Below are positions 51,723 to 60,143 of a DNA stretch of 64,000 bases, piece after piece. A model generated the notes under the pieces. The model saw only the letters and a list, made by a program, of their open reading frames with translations, was not told the DNA's origin and did not search any database. The number at the start of each line of letters is the position of its first letter. The first letter of the stretch is position 1. The translations under genes and the position numbers were made by a program. Origin of the DNA: an uncultured Oscillospiraceae bacterium (GTDB lineage: Bacteria > Bacillota > Clostridia > Oscillospirales > Oscillospiraceae). The stretch is taken from assembly GCA_934646005.1 (NCBI GenBank), contig CAKUED010000001.1, positions 1-64,000 on the forward strand, written 5' to 3'.

Positions 51723-52017
51723 TTTTGTGTATAACCGCTACATTCCGCAGCCGGACGGCAGCTATCTGCGCATGGATGTGCAGCCGCCGCAGGAAACACC
51801 TGCGCAGCCGATGCAGTCAGAGCCGTCCTGTGCGCCGCCGCTTCCGGCAGCGCCGCCTTGCAATGCGGGCGGCGGCTTTTTGAGCCGCCTGCTGCCGCGC
51901 GGCACGGACACGGGCGACCTGCTCGTGATCGCTATTTTACTGCTGCTGCTCGTGGACAGCGACGCGGACGATCCGCTGCCGGTCCTGCTGACGCTTGCGG
52001 CGTTTATTCTGCTGTAG
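51712..52017 (+). CDS. hypothetical membrane protein (cluster gene 3)
   Basis: A 101-residue protein: a polar, Pro-rich N-terminal half (NRYIPQPDGSYLRMDVQPPQ) and a hydrophobic C-terminal half with DTGDLLVIAILLLLLVDSDA and PLPVLLTLAAFILL, probably two membrane segments with an acidic turn. The end overlaps the convergent minus-strand gene by 14 bases. No function is assigned; the neighbours suggest a membrane-associated role. Confidence 0.7.
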   Translation: MRGDFVYNRYIPQPDGSYLRMDVQPPQETPAQPMQSEPSCAPPLPAAPPCNAGGGFLSRLLPRGTDTGDLLVIAILLLLLVDSDADDPLPVLLTLAAFILL

Positions 52018-52777
52018 CAAACGGGCGCTCACCATCGGGCAGGGCAAAGAGCGCCTGCGCCGCTTCATCGCCGGCGGTCAGCCGCTCGGCGAGCGTCTGC
52101 TCGACGGTGTACATCGGCTCTTCGCCGCTGTAGGTGATCTGTTTGCATAAAAGACCGCTCGTCAGGCTGACCCAATACTCCTGCCGGACGCCGCTCTGCA
52201 CGCACGAGACGAACAGGCACGACGGCTCGTCCGGCTCGGCCAGGCTGACGACCTCCGCACCGGTGATCGCCGTGCGGGGAAGCTCCGTCAGCGTCTCATA
52301 CGTCGGCACACCCAGCAGCTCATCGGGATTGACCGAGCCGTCCAGCGTGATGACGGACGGCGTGGTCTCGCCGTCATACCAGACGTAGAGCGTCTGCCCG
52401 TCAGTCAGCAGATGGCGGACGGAATCGTCCTGCGTAATATCCGCCTGCAAGAGCGCGTCCTGCCGCCACAGCTCGATCTGCTGCGTGCGCGTAAAATCGT
52501 CCGTGCGCAGTGTGGCGGTCAGGATCTGATGATAAAACGTGGGGCGGGCGAGCGTCTGCGCCAGCACCGCCTGCACATTCTGCGGGGTGATCTCGGCAAG
52601 GCTCTCGCCGGTGGACGTTTGCGGCTGCTCCTCCGGGGCGTAGGACGCGCCGGGCAGCGTGATCGCCTGCTCCGCGCGGGAGCGGGCGGTCTGCGTGATG
52701 ACGATGGCAGCCAGCAGCGCCAGAATGAGCACGGCGGCAAGCACGAGGACCGCCGGCTTGAGAGAACGCGATTTCAT
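52004..52777 (-). CDS. membrane-anchored exported protein, LolA-like appearance
   Basis: A 257-residue protein with an N-terminal signal-anchor (SLKPAVLVLAAVLILALLAA) and an extracellular domain of alternating strands: TATLRTDDFTRTQQIELWRQ, LLTDGQTLYVWYDG, REYWVSLTSGLL-like QEYWVSLTSGLLCKQITYSG. The pattern recalls LolA/LppX-type beta domains, but similarity is too weak to assign. It is the last gene of a trpS-tagO-led minus-strand group, 20 bases after tagO. Confidence 0.65.
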   Translation of the reverse strand: MKSRSLKPAVLVLAAVLILALLAAIVITQTARSRAEQAITLPGASYAPEEQPQTSTGESLAEITPQNVQAVLAQTLARPTFYHQILTATLRTDDFTRTQQIELWRQDALLQADITQDDSVRHLLTDGQTLYVWYDGETTPSVITLDGSVNPDELLGVPTYETLTELPRTAITGAEVVSLAEPDEPSCLFVSCVQSGVRQEYWVSLTSGLLCKQITYSGEEPMYTVEQTLAERLTAGDEAAQALFALPDGERPFATAE

Positions 52778-52797
52778 GGCGGACCTCCTTTCCTATT

Positions 52798-53961
52798 TTA
52801 CGCCTGCGGCGGCTCAGTTTCCGTCGAATCCTCCGGCTGCGCGTCCTGCGCAGCATCCGATCCGGCGGGCGCTTCCGCGGGCGCGGTGTTTTCGGCGGAC
52901 GCTTCGGTGTCCGTCTTTTCCGGCTGCTCGTGTGACGAGAAGATCAGGCGCATCCCGATCGCGCCGACCACGAATACCGCGCCGATCAAAATCAGCGCCT
53001 TGAGTTCGCCCGAGCTCGTCAGCACCACCGCCGCAAGACCGAGGATCGCCGTGAGCATATACGCGATGGCGACCGCCTGTTTCTGCGTGAAGCCCATGTC
53101 GATGAGCCGGTGATGGACGTGCCCGCGATCCGCCTGCATGGGGCTCTGCCCGTGCGCGATGCGGCGCAGGAAGGCAAAGCAGATGTCAAAGATCGGCAGC
53201 CCCAGAATGAGAAACGGCACGGCAAAGGAGATGATGGCGTACATTTTGAAAAGACCCGTGATGGACAGCGTCGCCAGAATGTAGCCTAAAAACGTTGAGC
53301 CGGAGTCGCCCATGAAGATCTTCGCCGGGTTCATGTTGTAGGGGATAAAGCCGAGGCACGCGCCGAACAGCGCACAGAGGATGATGGCGATGTTCGTCTC
53401 CGCGACCATGAGCGCGATGACGATGAGCGCCGCCGCCGAGATGGACGATACGCCCACCGCCAGCCCGTCCAGCCCGTCGATGAAGTTGACGGCGTTCGTG
53501 ATGGCGACGATCCAGATGATCGTGATGGGCACGGACAGCCAGCCGAGGTTTACATAAGTTGCGTTGCTGAACACATTCGGGTTCGAGATAAACTGGATGA
53601 CGCACCCGTGATACACGGCAACGCCCGCAGCCAGAATCTGCACGATGAGCTTCGGCAGCGCCTTGAGCGCCAGCACATCGTCCAGCGCGCCGAGCACCAC
53701 GATGATGACCGCGCCGAGCAGAATGCCCTGAAGCTGGCGGTCAATGTCGGCAAAGATCAGCGCCGAAAGCAGGAACGCCAGAAAAATCGCAAGTCCCCCA
53801 AGGCGCGGGATGGGCACTTTGTGCATCCGGCGGCTGTCCTTCGGTACGTCGATCGCGCCGACCTTATAGGCGAGCGTTTTGACGAGCGGGGTGGATAAAA
53901 ACGAGATCGCAACGGCCGCCGCCATGGCGGCGAGCATTTGCAGAGCCAGTCTGGTAGTCAT
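52798..53961 (-). CDS. tagO: undecaprenyl-phosphate sugar-1-phosphate transferase (TagO/WecA family)
   Basis: Transfers a GlcNAc-1-phosphate-type group to undecaprenyl phosphate, the first step of teichoic acid or other wall glycopolymers. The membrane protein (387 residues, about ten segments) has GALDDVLAL (DD motif), NAVNFIDGLDGLAVG, GDSGSTFLGYILA and the HIH-type RGHVHHRLI. A cytoplasmic Glu/Ala/Pro-rich tail follows residue about 340. GGAGGG precedes the ATG. Its product could be the polymer that SLH domains bind, which is inference. Confidence 0.88.
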   Translation of the reverse strand: MTTRLALQMLAAMAAAVAISFLSTPLVKTLAYKVGAIDVPKDSRRMHKVPIPRLGGLAIFLAFLLSALIFADIDRQLQGILLGAVIIVVLGALDDVLALKALPKLIVQILAAGVAVYHGCVIQFISNPNVFSNATYVNLGWLSVPITIIWIVAITNAVNFIDGLDGLAVGVSSISAAALIVIALMVAETNIAIILCALFGACLGFIPYNMNPAKIFMGDSGSTFLGYILATLSITGLFKMYAIISFAVPFLILGLPIFDICFAFLRRIAHGQSPMQADRGHVHHRLIDMGFTQKQAVAIAYMLTAILGLAAVVLTSSGELKALILIGAVFVVGAIGMRLIFSSHEQPEKTDTEASAENTAPAEAPAGSDAAQDAQPEDSTETEPPQA

Positions 53962-53971
53962 AAAACCCTCC

Positions 53972-54964
53972 TCAGCGGGCGACGAAACCGATCTTTTTGT
54001 AGACCTTGCGCAGCGTTTTGTTGGCAAGATACGACGCGCGCTCCGCGCCGGACTTGTAGATGCTTTCCAGATATGCCTTGTCGGTGAGCAGGCGGGTCGT
54101 CTCCTCACGGATGGGGCGGACAAGCTCCACGACCGCCTCGCCCACGGCGGGCTTAAACACGCCGTAGCCCTGATCGGCAAATTCCGCCTGAGCCTCGTCC
54201 AGCGTCTTGCCGGTAGCGGCGCAGTAGATGGTGAGCAGGTTCGAGATGCCGGGCTTATTCTCGCGGTCGTAGCGGACGGCGGTCTCGCAGTCGGTGACGG
54301 CGCGCTTAAACTTGCGCATAATATCCTCCGGCTTGTCCATCAGATACACGCAGCCGTCGGGGTCGGACTTGGACATCTTGTTTTCGGGATTGCCGAGGCT
54401 CATGATACGCGCGCCCATCTTGGGGATGAACGGCTCGGGCAGCGTGAACGTGTCGGGGAAGGAATTGTTAAAGCGCGCGGCGATGTCGCGGCACAGCTCG
54501 ACGTGCTGCTTCTGATCCTCGCCCACGGGCACAAGATCCGCCTGATACACCAGAATATCCGCCGCCATGAGCACCGGGTAGGTGAACAGCCCCGCCGTGA
54601 TATTATCGGCGTGCTGCTGCGACTTCATCTTGAACTGCGTCATGCGCGAGAGCTCGCCGAACTGCGTATAGCAGCCCAGCACCCAGCTCAGCTCCGCGTG
54701 CGCCGGGACATGGCTCTGGATGAACATGATGTTCTTCTCCGGGTCAAGCCCGCAGGCGATGTACTGCGCGAGCTGTTCCAGGCTGCGGCGGCGCAGGTCT
54801 GCCGGGACCTGACGCACGGTGATGGCGTGCATATCCACGATGCAGTACAGGCAGTCGTATTCCTCCTGCAAGCCAACCCAGTTTTTGATCGCGCCCATAT
54901 ACGAGCCGAGCGTCAGATCGCCGCTGGGCTGAATGCCGGAAAAGATCCTCTTTTTATTGTCCAT
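53972..54964 (-). CDS. trpS: tryptophanyl-tRNA synthetase
   Basis: A class I synthetase charging tRNA-Trp. The HIGH-equivalent is IQPSGDLTLGSYMGA near residue 11, and KMSKSDPDG near residue 195 is the second signature. At 330 residues it is a complete bacterial TrpRS. It starts MDNKKRIFSGIQPSG, has its own promoter, and leads into tagO after 10 bases. Confidence 0.95.
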   Translation of the reverse strand: MDNKKRIFSGIQPSGDLTLGSYMGAIKNWVGLQEEYDCLYCIVDMHAITVRQVPADLRRRSLEQLAQYIACGLDPEKNIMFIQSHVPAHAELSWVLGCYTQFGELSRMTQFKMKSQQHADNITAGLFTYPVLMAADILVYQADLVPVGEDQKQHVELCRDIAARFNNSFPDTFTLPEPFIPKMGARIMSLGNPENKMSKSDPDGCVYLMDKPEDIMRKFKRAVTDCETAVRYDRENKPGISNLLTIYCAATGKTLDEAQAEFADQGYGVFKPAVGEAVVELVRPIREETTRLLTDKAYLESIYKSGAERASYLANKTLRKVYKKIGFVAR

Positions 54965-55007
54965 GGTAATACCCTCTGTCTATCGTATTTTTCACATAAG
55001 TACAAAT

Positions 55008-55036
55008 ATTCTACCACATATGCGCAGATTTCGCAA
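55008..55036 (-). promoter_or_regulatory. promoter of trpS
   Basis: On the minus strand TTGCGA (55031-55036) and TAGAAT (55008-55013) with a 17-base spacer, 44 bases before the trpS start. Confidence 0.65.
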
Positions 55037-55043
55037 CAAAGCA

Positions 55044-55072
55044 TTGACGCGGGGCAAAAGAAAATATATGAT
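55044..55072 (+). promoter_or_regulatory. promoter of gltX
   Basis: TTGACG (55044-55049) and TATGAT (55067-55072) with a 17-base spacer, back-to-back with the trpS promoter. Confidence 0.72.
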
Positions 55073-55100
55073 AAAGGGCGAATACAAGGAGGAAAATGTT

Positions 55101-56594
55101 ATGGATTTTTTTGAGCAGATGGAAGCGCGCATCCCGCACGGCAAGGTGCGTACCCGCTTCGCCCCCAGCCCCACGGGCTATATGCACGTCGGAAACCTCC
55201 GCACGGCGCTGTATACCTGGCTCATCGCCCGCAGCCACGGCGGTACGTTCATCCTGCGCATCGAGGACACCGATCAGGGACGCCTCGTCGAGGGTGCGGT
55301 GGATGTGATCTACAAGACAATGACGGAGTGTGGGCTTGACCACGACGAAGGTCCTGACGTCGGCGGACCGGTCGGCCCGTATATCCAGTCCGAGCGGCGC
55401 GACCTGTTCGGCAAATACGCCGAGCTGCTGTGCGAAAAGGGCGGTGCGTATTACTGCTTCTGCCAGAAGTCGGAGGACGAGGACGCGGGAGAGGACGACG
55501 GCAAGGAGATCAAAAAGCACGTCTGCGCCTGCCGCGACCTGCCGCTGGATGTGGCAAAAAAGCGCGCCGAGGCAGAGCCGCTCGTCATCCGCCAGAAGAT
55601 CCCGCACGAGGGCACGACCACGTTCCATGACGCGTCGTTCGGCGACATTACCGTCGAAAATAAAGAGCTGGAGGATCAGGTGCTCCTCAAGTCCGACGGG
55701 CTGCCGACGTATAACTTCGCAAACGTTGTGGACGACCATCTGATGGGCATCACGCACGTCGTGCGCGGCAGCGAGTATCTGTCCTCCGCGCCGAAATATA
55801 ACCTGCTGTATCAGGCGTTCGGCTGGGACGTGCCGACGTATGTCCACTGCGCGCCCGTCATGCGCGACGCGCAGCACAAAATGTCCAAGCGCCACGGCGA
55901 CCCCAGCTATGAGGACCTCATCCGCGAGGGCTATCTGACCGAGGCGGTGCTCAACTATGTGGCGCTGCTGGGCTGGAGTCCGAAGGGGGAGCTTGCCGAG
56001 CAGGAGTTCTTCACCCTGCCGGAGCTGGTAAAGGCATTCGACATCTCCGGCATCTCCAAGAGCCCGGCGGTGTTTGACATTCAGAAGCTGCGCTGGATGA
56101 ACGCCGAGTATATGAAAAAGCTCTCGCCGGAGGCGTTTTTTGAGAAGGCAGAGCCGTATCTGCGCGCGGCGATCCAGAATCCCGCCATCGACCTCAAGGC
56201 GGTCGCGGCGCTGGTGCAGTCCCGCTGCGAGGTGCTGACCGACCTTGCCGAGCGCGTGGACTTCCTCGACAAGCTGCCGGAGTACGACGCGACGCTGTAT
56301 GTGCACAAAAAGTCGAAAACGACGCTGGAAAACTCGCTGGAAACGCTTAAAACGCTCCTGCCCGTCCTGCGTGAGCAGGCGGATTGGAGCAACGCGGGGC
56401 TGTATGAGCGCCTTGTTGCGCTGGCGGCGGAGAGAGAGGTCAAAAACTCCATCATCCTCTGGCCGCTGCGCGTTGCCGTGTCCGGCAAGGCGTCCACCCC
56501 CGGCGGCGCGACGGAGCTGTGCGCCCTGCTCGGGAAAGACGAATCCCTCGCCCGCATCGAGCGCGGCATCACTATGCTTTCGCAGGCACAATAG
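55101..56594 (+). CDS. gltX: glutamyl-tRNA synthetase
   Basis: A class I synthetase. RFAPSPTGYMHVGNLRTALY holds the HIGH-type motif and HKMSKRHGDPSYEDLI the KMSKR loop near residue 256. CFCQKSED and CACRDLP supply Cys residues in the zinc-binding region. At 497 residues it is the normal length. The ATG at 55101 is 8 bases from AAGGAGG; the ATG at 55096 is out of frame. In this lineage it may also mischarge tRNA-Gln, but that cannot be read from the window. Confidence 0.95.
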   Translation: MDFFEQMEARIPHGKVRTRFAPSPTGYMHVGNLRTALYTWLIARSHGGTFILRIEDTDQGRLVEGAVDVIYKTMTECGLDHDEGPDVGGPVGPYIQSERRDLFGKYAELLCEKGGAYYCFCQKSEDEDAGEDDGKEIKKHVCACRDLPLDVAKKRAEAEPLVIRQKIPHEGTTTFHDASFGDITVENKELEDQVLLKSDGLPTYNFANVVDDHLMGITHVVRGSEYLSSAPKYNLLYQAFGWDVPTYVHCAPVMRDAQHKMSKRHGDPSYEDLIREGYLTEAVLNYVALLGWSPKGELAEQEFFTLPELVKAFDISGISKSPAVFDIQKLRWMNAEYMKKLSPEAFFEKAEPYLRAAIQNPAIDLKAVAALVQSRCEVLTDLAERVDFLDKLPEYDATLYVHKKSKTTLENSLETLKTLLPVLREQADWSNAGLYERLVALAAEREVKNSIILWPLRVAVSGKASTPGGATELCALLGKDESLARIERGITMLSQAQ

Positions 56595-56600
56595 ACCACA

Positions 56601-56630
56601 AAAGGCTTCCTCGAATGAGGAAGCCTTTTT
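56601..56630. terminator. bidirectional terminator between gltX and the GNAT gene
   Basis: Hairpin AAAGGCTTCCTC/GAGGAAGCCTTT with a GAAT loop, T-run on one side and A-run on the other. Confidence 0.88.
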
Positions 56631-56642
56631 CATGCCCGAAAT

Positions 56643-57125
56643 TCACAATACCCGTTCCATATGAATGTATTCCGTTTCGCCCGTGACCTGAAAGCTGTTT
56701 TTGGACCAGAAGGCAAAGCTCTGCGGATTGCCCTTGTCCACGCCGAGACGGATCTTCTGATAGCCGAGCTGCTTGAGACAGCGGCAGACATCACCGATCA
56801 TTTCAGAGGCAATGCCCCGTCCCTGATAGTCCGTGCTCATCATAAACAGCCCGATGAAGGCTGTCTGCGGCTCTGGATATGCCAGGATCAGATCCATGAG
56901 TGCGATGAGCGTTCCCTGCTCGAAAAATCCGACGTAGTATTTGTCTGTGCGCTCCTTCTGCGGCGGCAGCGCCGTCATGTCGTCCAGAATAGCCTCTTTT
57001 GTGATAAATGGCGGATGATATTTGTAAAATAGTTCATTTTTGCGGCTTAATTCAAAAATAATGTCCACATCCCGCGCGTCCAGCCGGCGCACCGTGAACC
57101 GCCGCGATAAAAGTCGAATGTCCAT
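56643..57125 (-). CDS. GNAT-family N-acetyltransferase
   Basis: A 160-residue acyl-CoA-dependent acetyltransferase. The acetyl-CoA loop is QGRGIASEMIGDV near residue 104, preceded by the strand FIGLFMMSTD and followed by RLGVDKGNPQSFAFWSKNSF, which is the conserved C-terminal part. The substrate is unknown; RimJ-like or small-molecule targets are possible. I start at MDIRLLSRRFTVRRL, behind GGGAG; a longer version reaches into the upstream gene region. Confidence 0.85.
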   Translation of the reverse strand: MDIRLLSRRFTVRRLDARDVDIIFELSRKNELFYKYHPPFITKEAILDDMTALPPQKERTDKYYVGFFEQGTLIALMDLILAYPEPQTAFIGLFMMSTDYQGRGIASEMIGDVCRCLKQLGYQKIRLGVDKGNPQSFAFWSKNSFQVTGETEYIHMERVL

Positions 57126-57240
57126 CTCCCGCGCTCCCTTAAAGAAATTGTCTGCGGTTACTAAATTCTCAGTTGCTGCTTTGCACTCGTTATACCATAA
57201 AGCGCATCGGATGGCAAGCCGCAAATTTGCGCCCCAGTGG

Positions 57241-57269
57241 TTGCTTTTTGACGGGAAAGCGTGTAAAAT
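57241..57269 (+). promoter_or_regulatory. possible promoter of the D-aminoacylase gene
   Basis: TTGCTT (57241-57246) and TAAAAT (57264-57269), 17-base spacer. A start near 57276 would leave only a very short leader. Confidence 0.5.
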
Positions 57270-57283
57270 CAGGGAGAAATGGG

Positions 57284-58882
57284 GTGCTGGCCTTGCTGGA
57301 CTATGTACTGAAAAACGGCACGGTGATCGACGGAACGGGGCGCGCGGGCTTCCGCGCCGACGTTGCCGTTCGGGACGGAACGATCGCCGGGATCGGGCAA
57401 TTTGACGCGGCGCAGGCGCGCGTGTGCGTGGACGCGGCAGGCAAAGCCGTCACGCCGGGCTTCATCGACATCCACCGTCACGCCGATGCGGCGGCGTTTC
57501 GCCCCGGCTTCGGGCGCGCGGAGCTGCGGCAGGGACTGACGACGATCGTAAACGGCAACTGCGGGCTGTCGGTCGCGCCGTGCGGCGAGGCGTACCGCAC
57601 GCAGATCCTGCACTATCTTGACCCTGTGACCGGCGCGCTGCCGCAGGCGGTGGGTGTGCAGAGCATGGGGGAGTACCTGACGGCGCTCGAAAAACAGCCG
57701 CTGCCGCTGAATCTGGGGATGCTCGCCGGCGGCGGGACGCTGCGTGCGAGCGCGGCGGGTTTTGGCAGCGCCGTACTGACGCCGGAGGCGATGAAAACGC
57801 TCCACCTGCGGCTGGAGCAGGCGCTCTCCGACGGCGCGCTGGGCGTGTCGCTCGGGCTCGGCTACGCGCCGGAATGCTTTTACACGACGGATGAGCTCAT
57901 TGAGGCGCTGCGCCCGCTGGCGGGCAGCGATGTGGTCGTGACGGTCCATATGCGGCAGGAGGGCGACCGCGTGGTCGAGTCGCTGCGCGAAATGCTGCAC
58001 GTCGCCGGGACGCTGCGCGTGCCGCTGGAGGTGAGCCACCTCAAGAGCATCGGCAAGCGCAACTGGGGCAGATGCACGCCGGAGATGCTGCGGCTGCTGG
58101 AGAACGCGCGGCAGGCGGGGCTGGACGCCGCGTGCGATATGTACCCCTACACGCGCGGCTCGACGCAGCTCCTCCATATCCTGCCGCCGGAGTGCCAGAA
58201 CGCGCCGCTGGAGCAGCTCTCGCAGGAGCTGCTCGACCCCGCATACCGTGCGCAGGTGCGCCGCCGGATGGAGCAGGACAGCGATTTTGAGAACATCTCG
58301 CTGCTGTGCGGCTGGGAAAATGTGTATGTCACGAGCGCGGCGAAGGAGCGCAACGCGTGGCTGCTGGGCATGAGCGTCGCACAGGCGGCAAGTAGGGCAG
58401 GGCGCGACCCGTTTGATCTCGTGTTCGATTTACTCTCAGACGAAAACTGCACGCCGTCGATGATCGACGCCGTGGCGAGTGACGACGACTTGGAGCGGGT
58501 GCTCGCGTGCCCGTTCAGCAGCGTCATTTCCGACAGCACCTATCCCGACACCGGGCTGCTGCACCCGCGTGTGTACGGCTCGTTCGTGCGGATGATTGAG
58601 ACTTATGTAAACCGAAAGAAGCTCCTGCCGCTGGAACAGGCGGTGCGGAAGATGACGTCGCTCCCGGCGAGCCGCCTGCGGCTGACCGGCAGGGGCATTT
58701 TGCAGCCGGGCGCGGATGCGGATCTTTGCGTGTTTGACCCGCTGGCGCTCCACGAGTGCGGCACCTACACCGACCCGGCGCGCGAGGCGGCGGGGATGGA
58801 CTATGTGTTCGTCGGCGGACGCCCCGCGATCGCGCGCGGAGAATGGACGAAAGAAAGGGCAGGGCGCGTGCTGCGCCGGTAA
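57284..58882 (+). CDS. N-acyl-D-amino-acid deacylase, amidohydrolase superfamily
   Basis: Expected to hydrolyse N-acyl-D-amino acids or related amides with bound zinc. GTVIDGTGRAGFRADVAVRD is the N-terminal beta-sandwich, and TPGFIDIHRHADAAAF near residue 55 carries the HxH metal motif. VEVSHLKSIGKRNWG-like LEVSHLKSIGKRNWG holds a further His, and ISDSTYPDTGLLHPRVYGSF is the late signature. About 530 residues is the family size. The start is uncertain: GTG at 57284 (AGGGA at 8 bases) or TTG at 57293. No signal peptide. Confidence 0.85.
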   Translation: MLALLDYVLKNGTVIDGTGRAGFRADVAVRDGTIAGIGQFDAAQARVCVDAAGKAVTPGFIDIHRHADAAAFRPGFGRAELRQGLTTIVNGNCGLSVAPCGEAYRTQILHYLDPVTGALPQAVGVQSMGEYLTALEKQPLPLNLGMLAGGGTLRASAAGFGSAVLTPEAMKTLHLRLEQALSDGALGVSLGLGYAPECFYTTDELIEALRPLAGSDVVVTVHMRQEGDRVVESLREMLHVAGTLRVPLEVSHLKSIGKRNWGRCTPEMLRLLENARQAGLDAACDMYPYTRGSTQLLHILPPECQNAPLEQLSQELLDPAYRAQVRRRMEQDSDFENISLLCGWENVYVTSAAKERNAWLLGMSVAQAASRAGRDPFDLVFDLLSDENCTPSMIDAVASDDDLERVLACPFSSVISDSTYPDTGLLHPRVYGSFVRMIETYVNRKKLLPLEQAVRKMTSLPASRLRLTGRGILQPGADADLCVFDPLALHECGTYTDPAREAAGMDYVFVGGRPAIARGEWTKERAGRVLRR

Positions 58883-58887
58883 ACGGA

Positions 58888-59568
58888 ATGCTGGATTCGA
58901 TTTTTACGCAGTATGACCGTGTGGTCGTGCTGGATACGGAGACAACGGGCATCGACTGCCGCCGCGACGAGATCATCGAGCTGGCGGCGGTGGCGGTCGG
59001 ACCGGGCGGCGTGGAGGACGAGATGGACCTGCTCATCCGCCTCACACCGGGCAGGCGTCTGCCCGGCATGATCGTGGAGCTGACGGGCATCACAGAGCAG
59101 ATGCTTTCCGCCGAAGGTGTAGAAAAGGCGCAGGCGGCGGCTCGTTTTGCACAGATGCTGCAAGCGCCGCGCACGATGATGGCGGCGTTCAACGCGCAGT
59201 TTGATTTTACGTTTTTGTATTTTTATCTGTCGCGGCTGGGCATGGCGGACTGCCTCAAAAATCTTGGAATGCTGGACATCCTCACAGTCTACAAGGATCG
59301 CCGCCCGTACCCGCACAAGCTGAAAAACGCCATTGAGAGCTACAACGTGGCGGCAGAAAACTCGCACCGCGCCGTGGACGACGCCATGGCGGCTCTGCTG
59401 GTGCTGGAGGCGATGCGCGAGGAACACGACGATCTGATGCAGTACCGCAACCTGTTCGGTTTCAACCCGAAATACGGCGTGTCAGGACCGCGCATCGGCT
59501 CGATCCACTACGCCCCGCAGAAATACGACCCCGAGCTGCCGCTGTACGCGCTGTATGCCCATGTCTGA
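58888..59568 (+). CDS. DEDDh 3'-5' exonuclease (DNA polymerase III epsilon-like)
   Basis: A 226-residue exonuclease of the DnaQ family. Exo I is VVLDTETTGIDCRRDEIIEL (Asp and Glu), Exo II is MAAFNAQFDFTFLYFYL, and Exo III is SHRAVDDAMAAL (His and Asp). It may proofread or trim DNA or RNA; it is shorter than and separate from polymerase C. The start lies 5 bases after the deacylase stop without a clear ribosome site. Confidence 0.87.
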   Translation: MLDSIFTQYDRVVVLDTETTGIDCRRDEIIELAAVAVGPGGVEDEMDLLIRLTPGRRLPGMIVELTGITEQMLSAEGVEKAQAAARFAQMLQAPRTMMAAFNAQFDFTFLYFYLSRLGMADCLKNLGMLDILTVYKDRRPYPHKLKNAIESYNVAAENSHRAVDDAMAALLVLEAMREEHDDLMQYRNLFGFNPKYGVSGPRIGSIHYAPQKYDPELPLYALYAHV

Positions 59569-59588
59569 AAAAGTCGCGCAGTTTAGGC

Positions 59589-59617
59589 TTTACTTTCACC
59601 GCGGGAGCTGATATAAT
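59589..59617 (+). promoter_or_regulatory. promoter of tRNA-Arg
   Basis: TTTACT (59589-59594) and TATAAT (59612-59617) with a 17-base spacer, 22 bases before the tRNA 5' end. Confidence 0.7.
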
Positions 59618-59639
59618 AATGGAGCTTTCAAAGCGGTAT

Positions 59640-59716
59640 GCGCTCGTAGCTCAGTTGGATAGAGTGACAGACTCCGACTCTGTAGGTCGCACGTTCGAAT
59701 CGTGTCGGGCGTACCA
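59640..59716 (+). tRNA. tRNA-Arg (anticodon CCG)
   Basis: A 77-base cloverleaf. The acceptor strands GCGCTCG and CGGGCGT pair with two G-U wobbles; the D-arm contains AGCTCAGTTGGAT; the anticodon stem ACAGA/TCTGT encloses loop CTCCGAC, giving CCG (codon CGG). The T-loop is TTCGAAT and CCA is encoded. The 3' end is duplicated 80 bases downstream. Confidence 0.95.
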
Positions 59717-59717
59717 T

Positions 59718-59750
59718 AAAAACAGCCACCCCACCGGGGTGGCTGTTTTT
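59718..59750 (+). terminator. terminator of tRNA-Arg
   Basis: Perfect hairpin AAAAACAGCCACCCC/GGGGTGGCTGTTTTT directly after the CCA end. Confidence 0.9.
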
Positions 59751-59795
59751 ATGAATACATCCGGCACGAGTCGAAGTTTATGCCCCGCAGGGGTA

Positions 59796-59814
59796 AATCG
59801 TGTCGGGCGTACCA
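59796..59814 (+). repeat. duplicated 3' end of tRNA-Arg (att-like direct repeat)
   Basis: AATCGTGTCGGGCGTACCA repeats exactly the last 19 bases of the tRNA (59698-59716), CCA included. It is followed by its own hairpin terminator. This is what a tRNA-targeting integrase leaves behind; the rest of a second tRNA is missing. Confidence 0.8.
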
Positions 59815-59850
59815 AAATGCCGTGAAATCGTGTGATTTCACGGCATTTTT
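59815..59850 (+). terminator. terminator after the duplicated tRNA end
   Basis: Hairpin AAAATGCCGTGAAATC/GATTTCACGGCATTTTT, of different sequence from the first tRNA terminator. Confidence 0.85.
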
Positions 59851-60143
59851 ATATAGAATTGTTCAAATTTTCTACTTTTACTGCGTAGCGCAACCAGACA
59901 GAGCTTTTCAGAAGATAGCTCAGATCTCCAAGCTGCTCTGCATGATCTGACTGGCGGCTTTTTTGTTCTTATCGAAGGCGTGTGTATAGCTGGAACTATG
60001 CCGACATTCTCTGGAACGGGATTCAGGCAAAGGCGGTTGCGGCGGCATTTGAACAGCTATCCTGCAAAGAGCAATGGTATCTGGAAAAGCGGAATGCCAT
60101 CTGCATGTCCCGCATATTTGTATTGGTTGTAGCAAAGACACCC
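59851..60143. other. non-coding or decayed sequence downstream of tRNA-Arg
   Basis: No intact gene. An open frame of about 85 codons (59982-60239, GTG start) crosses this stretch into the IS remnant, but its first half (WNYADILWNGIQAK) matches nothing I recognise, and a ribosome site is lacking. It is probably debris of a former insertion at the tRNA. Confidence 0.4.

Noticed and set aside
59763..59814. A second tRNA-Arg gene.
   Set aside because: Only the last 19 bases, plus perhaps a piece of T-arm, match; the D-arm, anticodon arm and 5' acceptor strand are missing.
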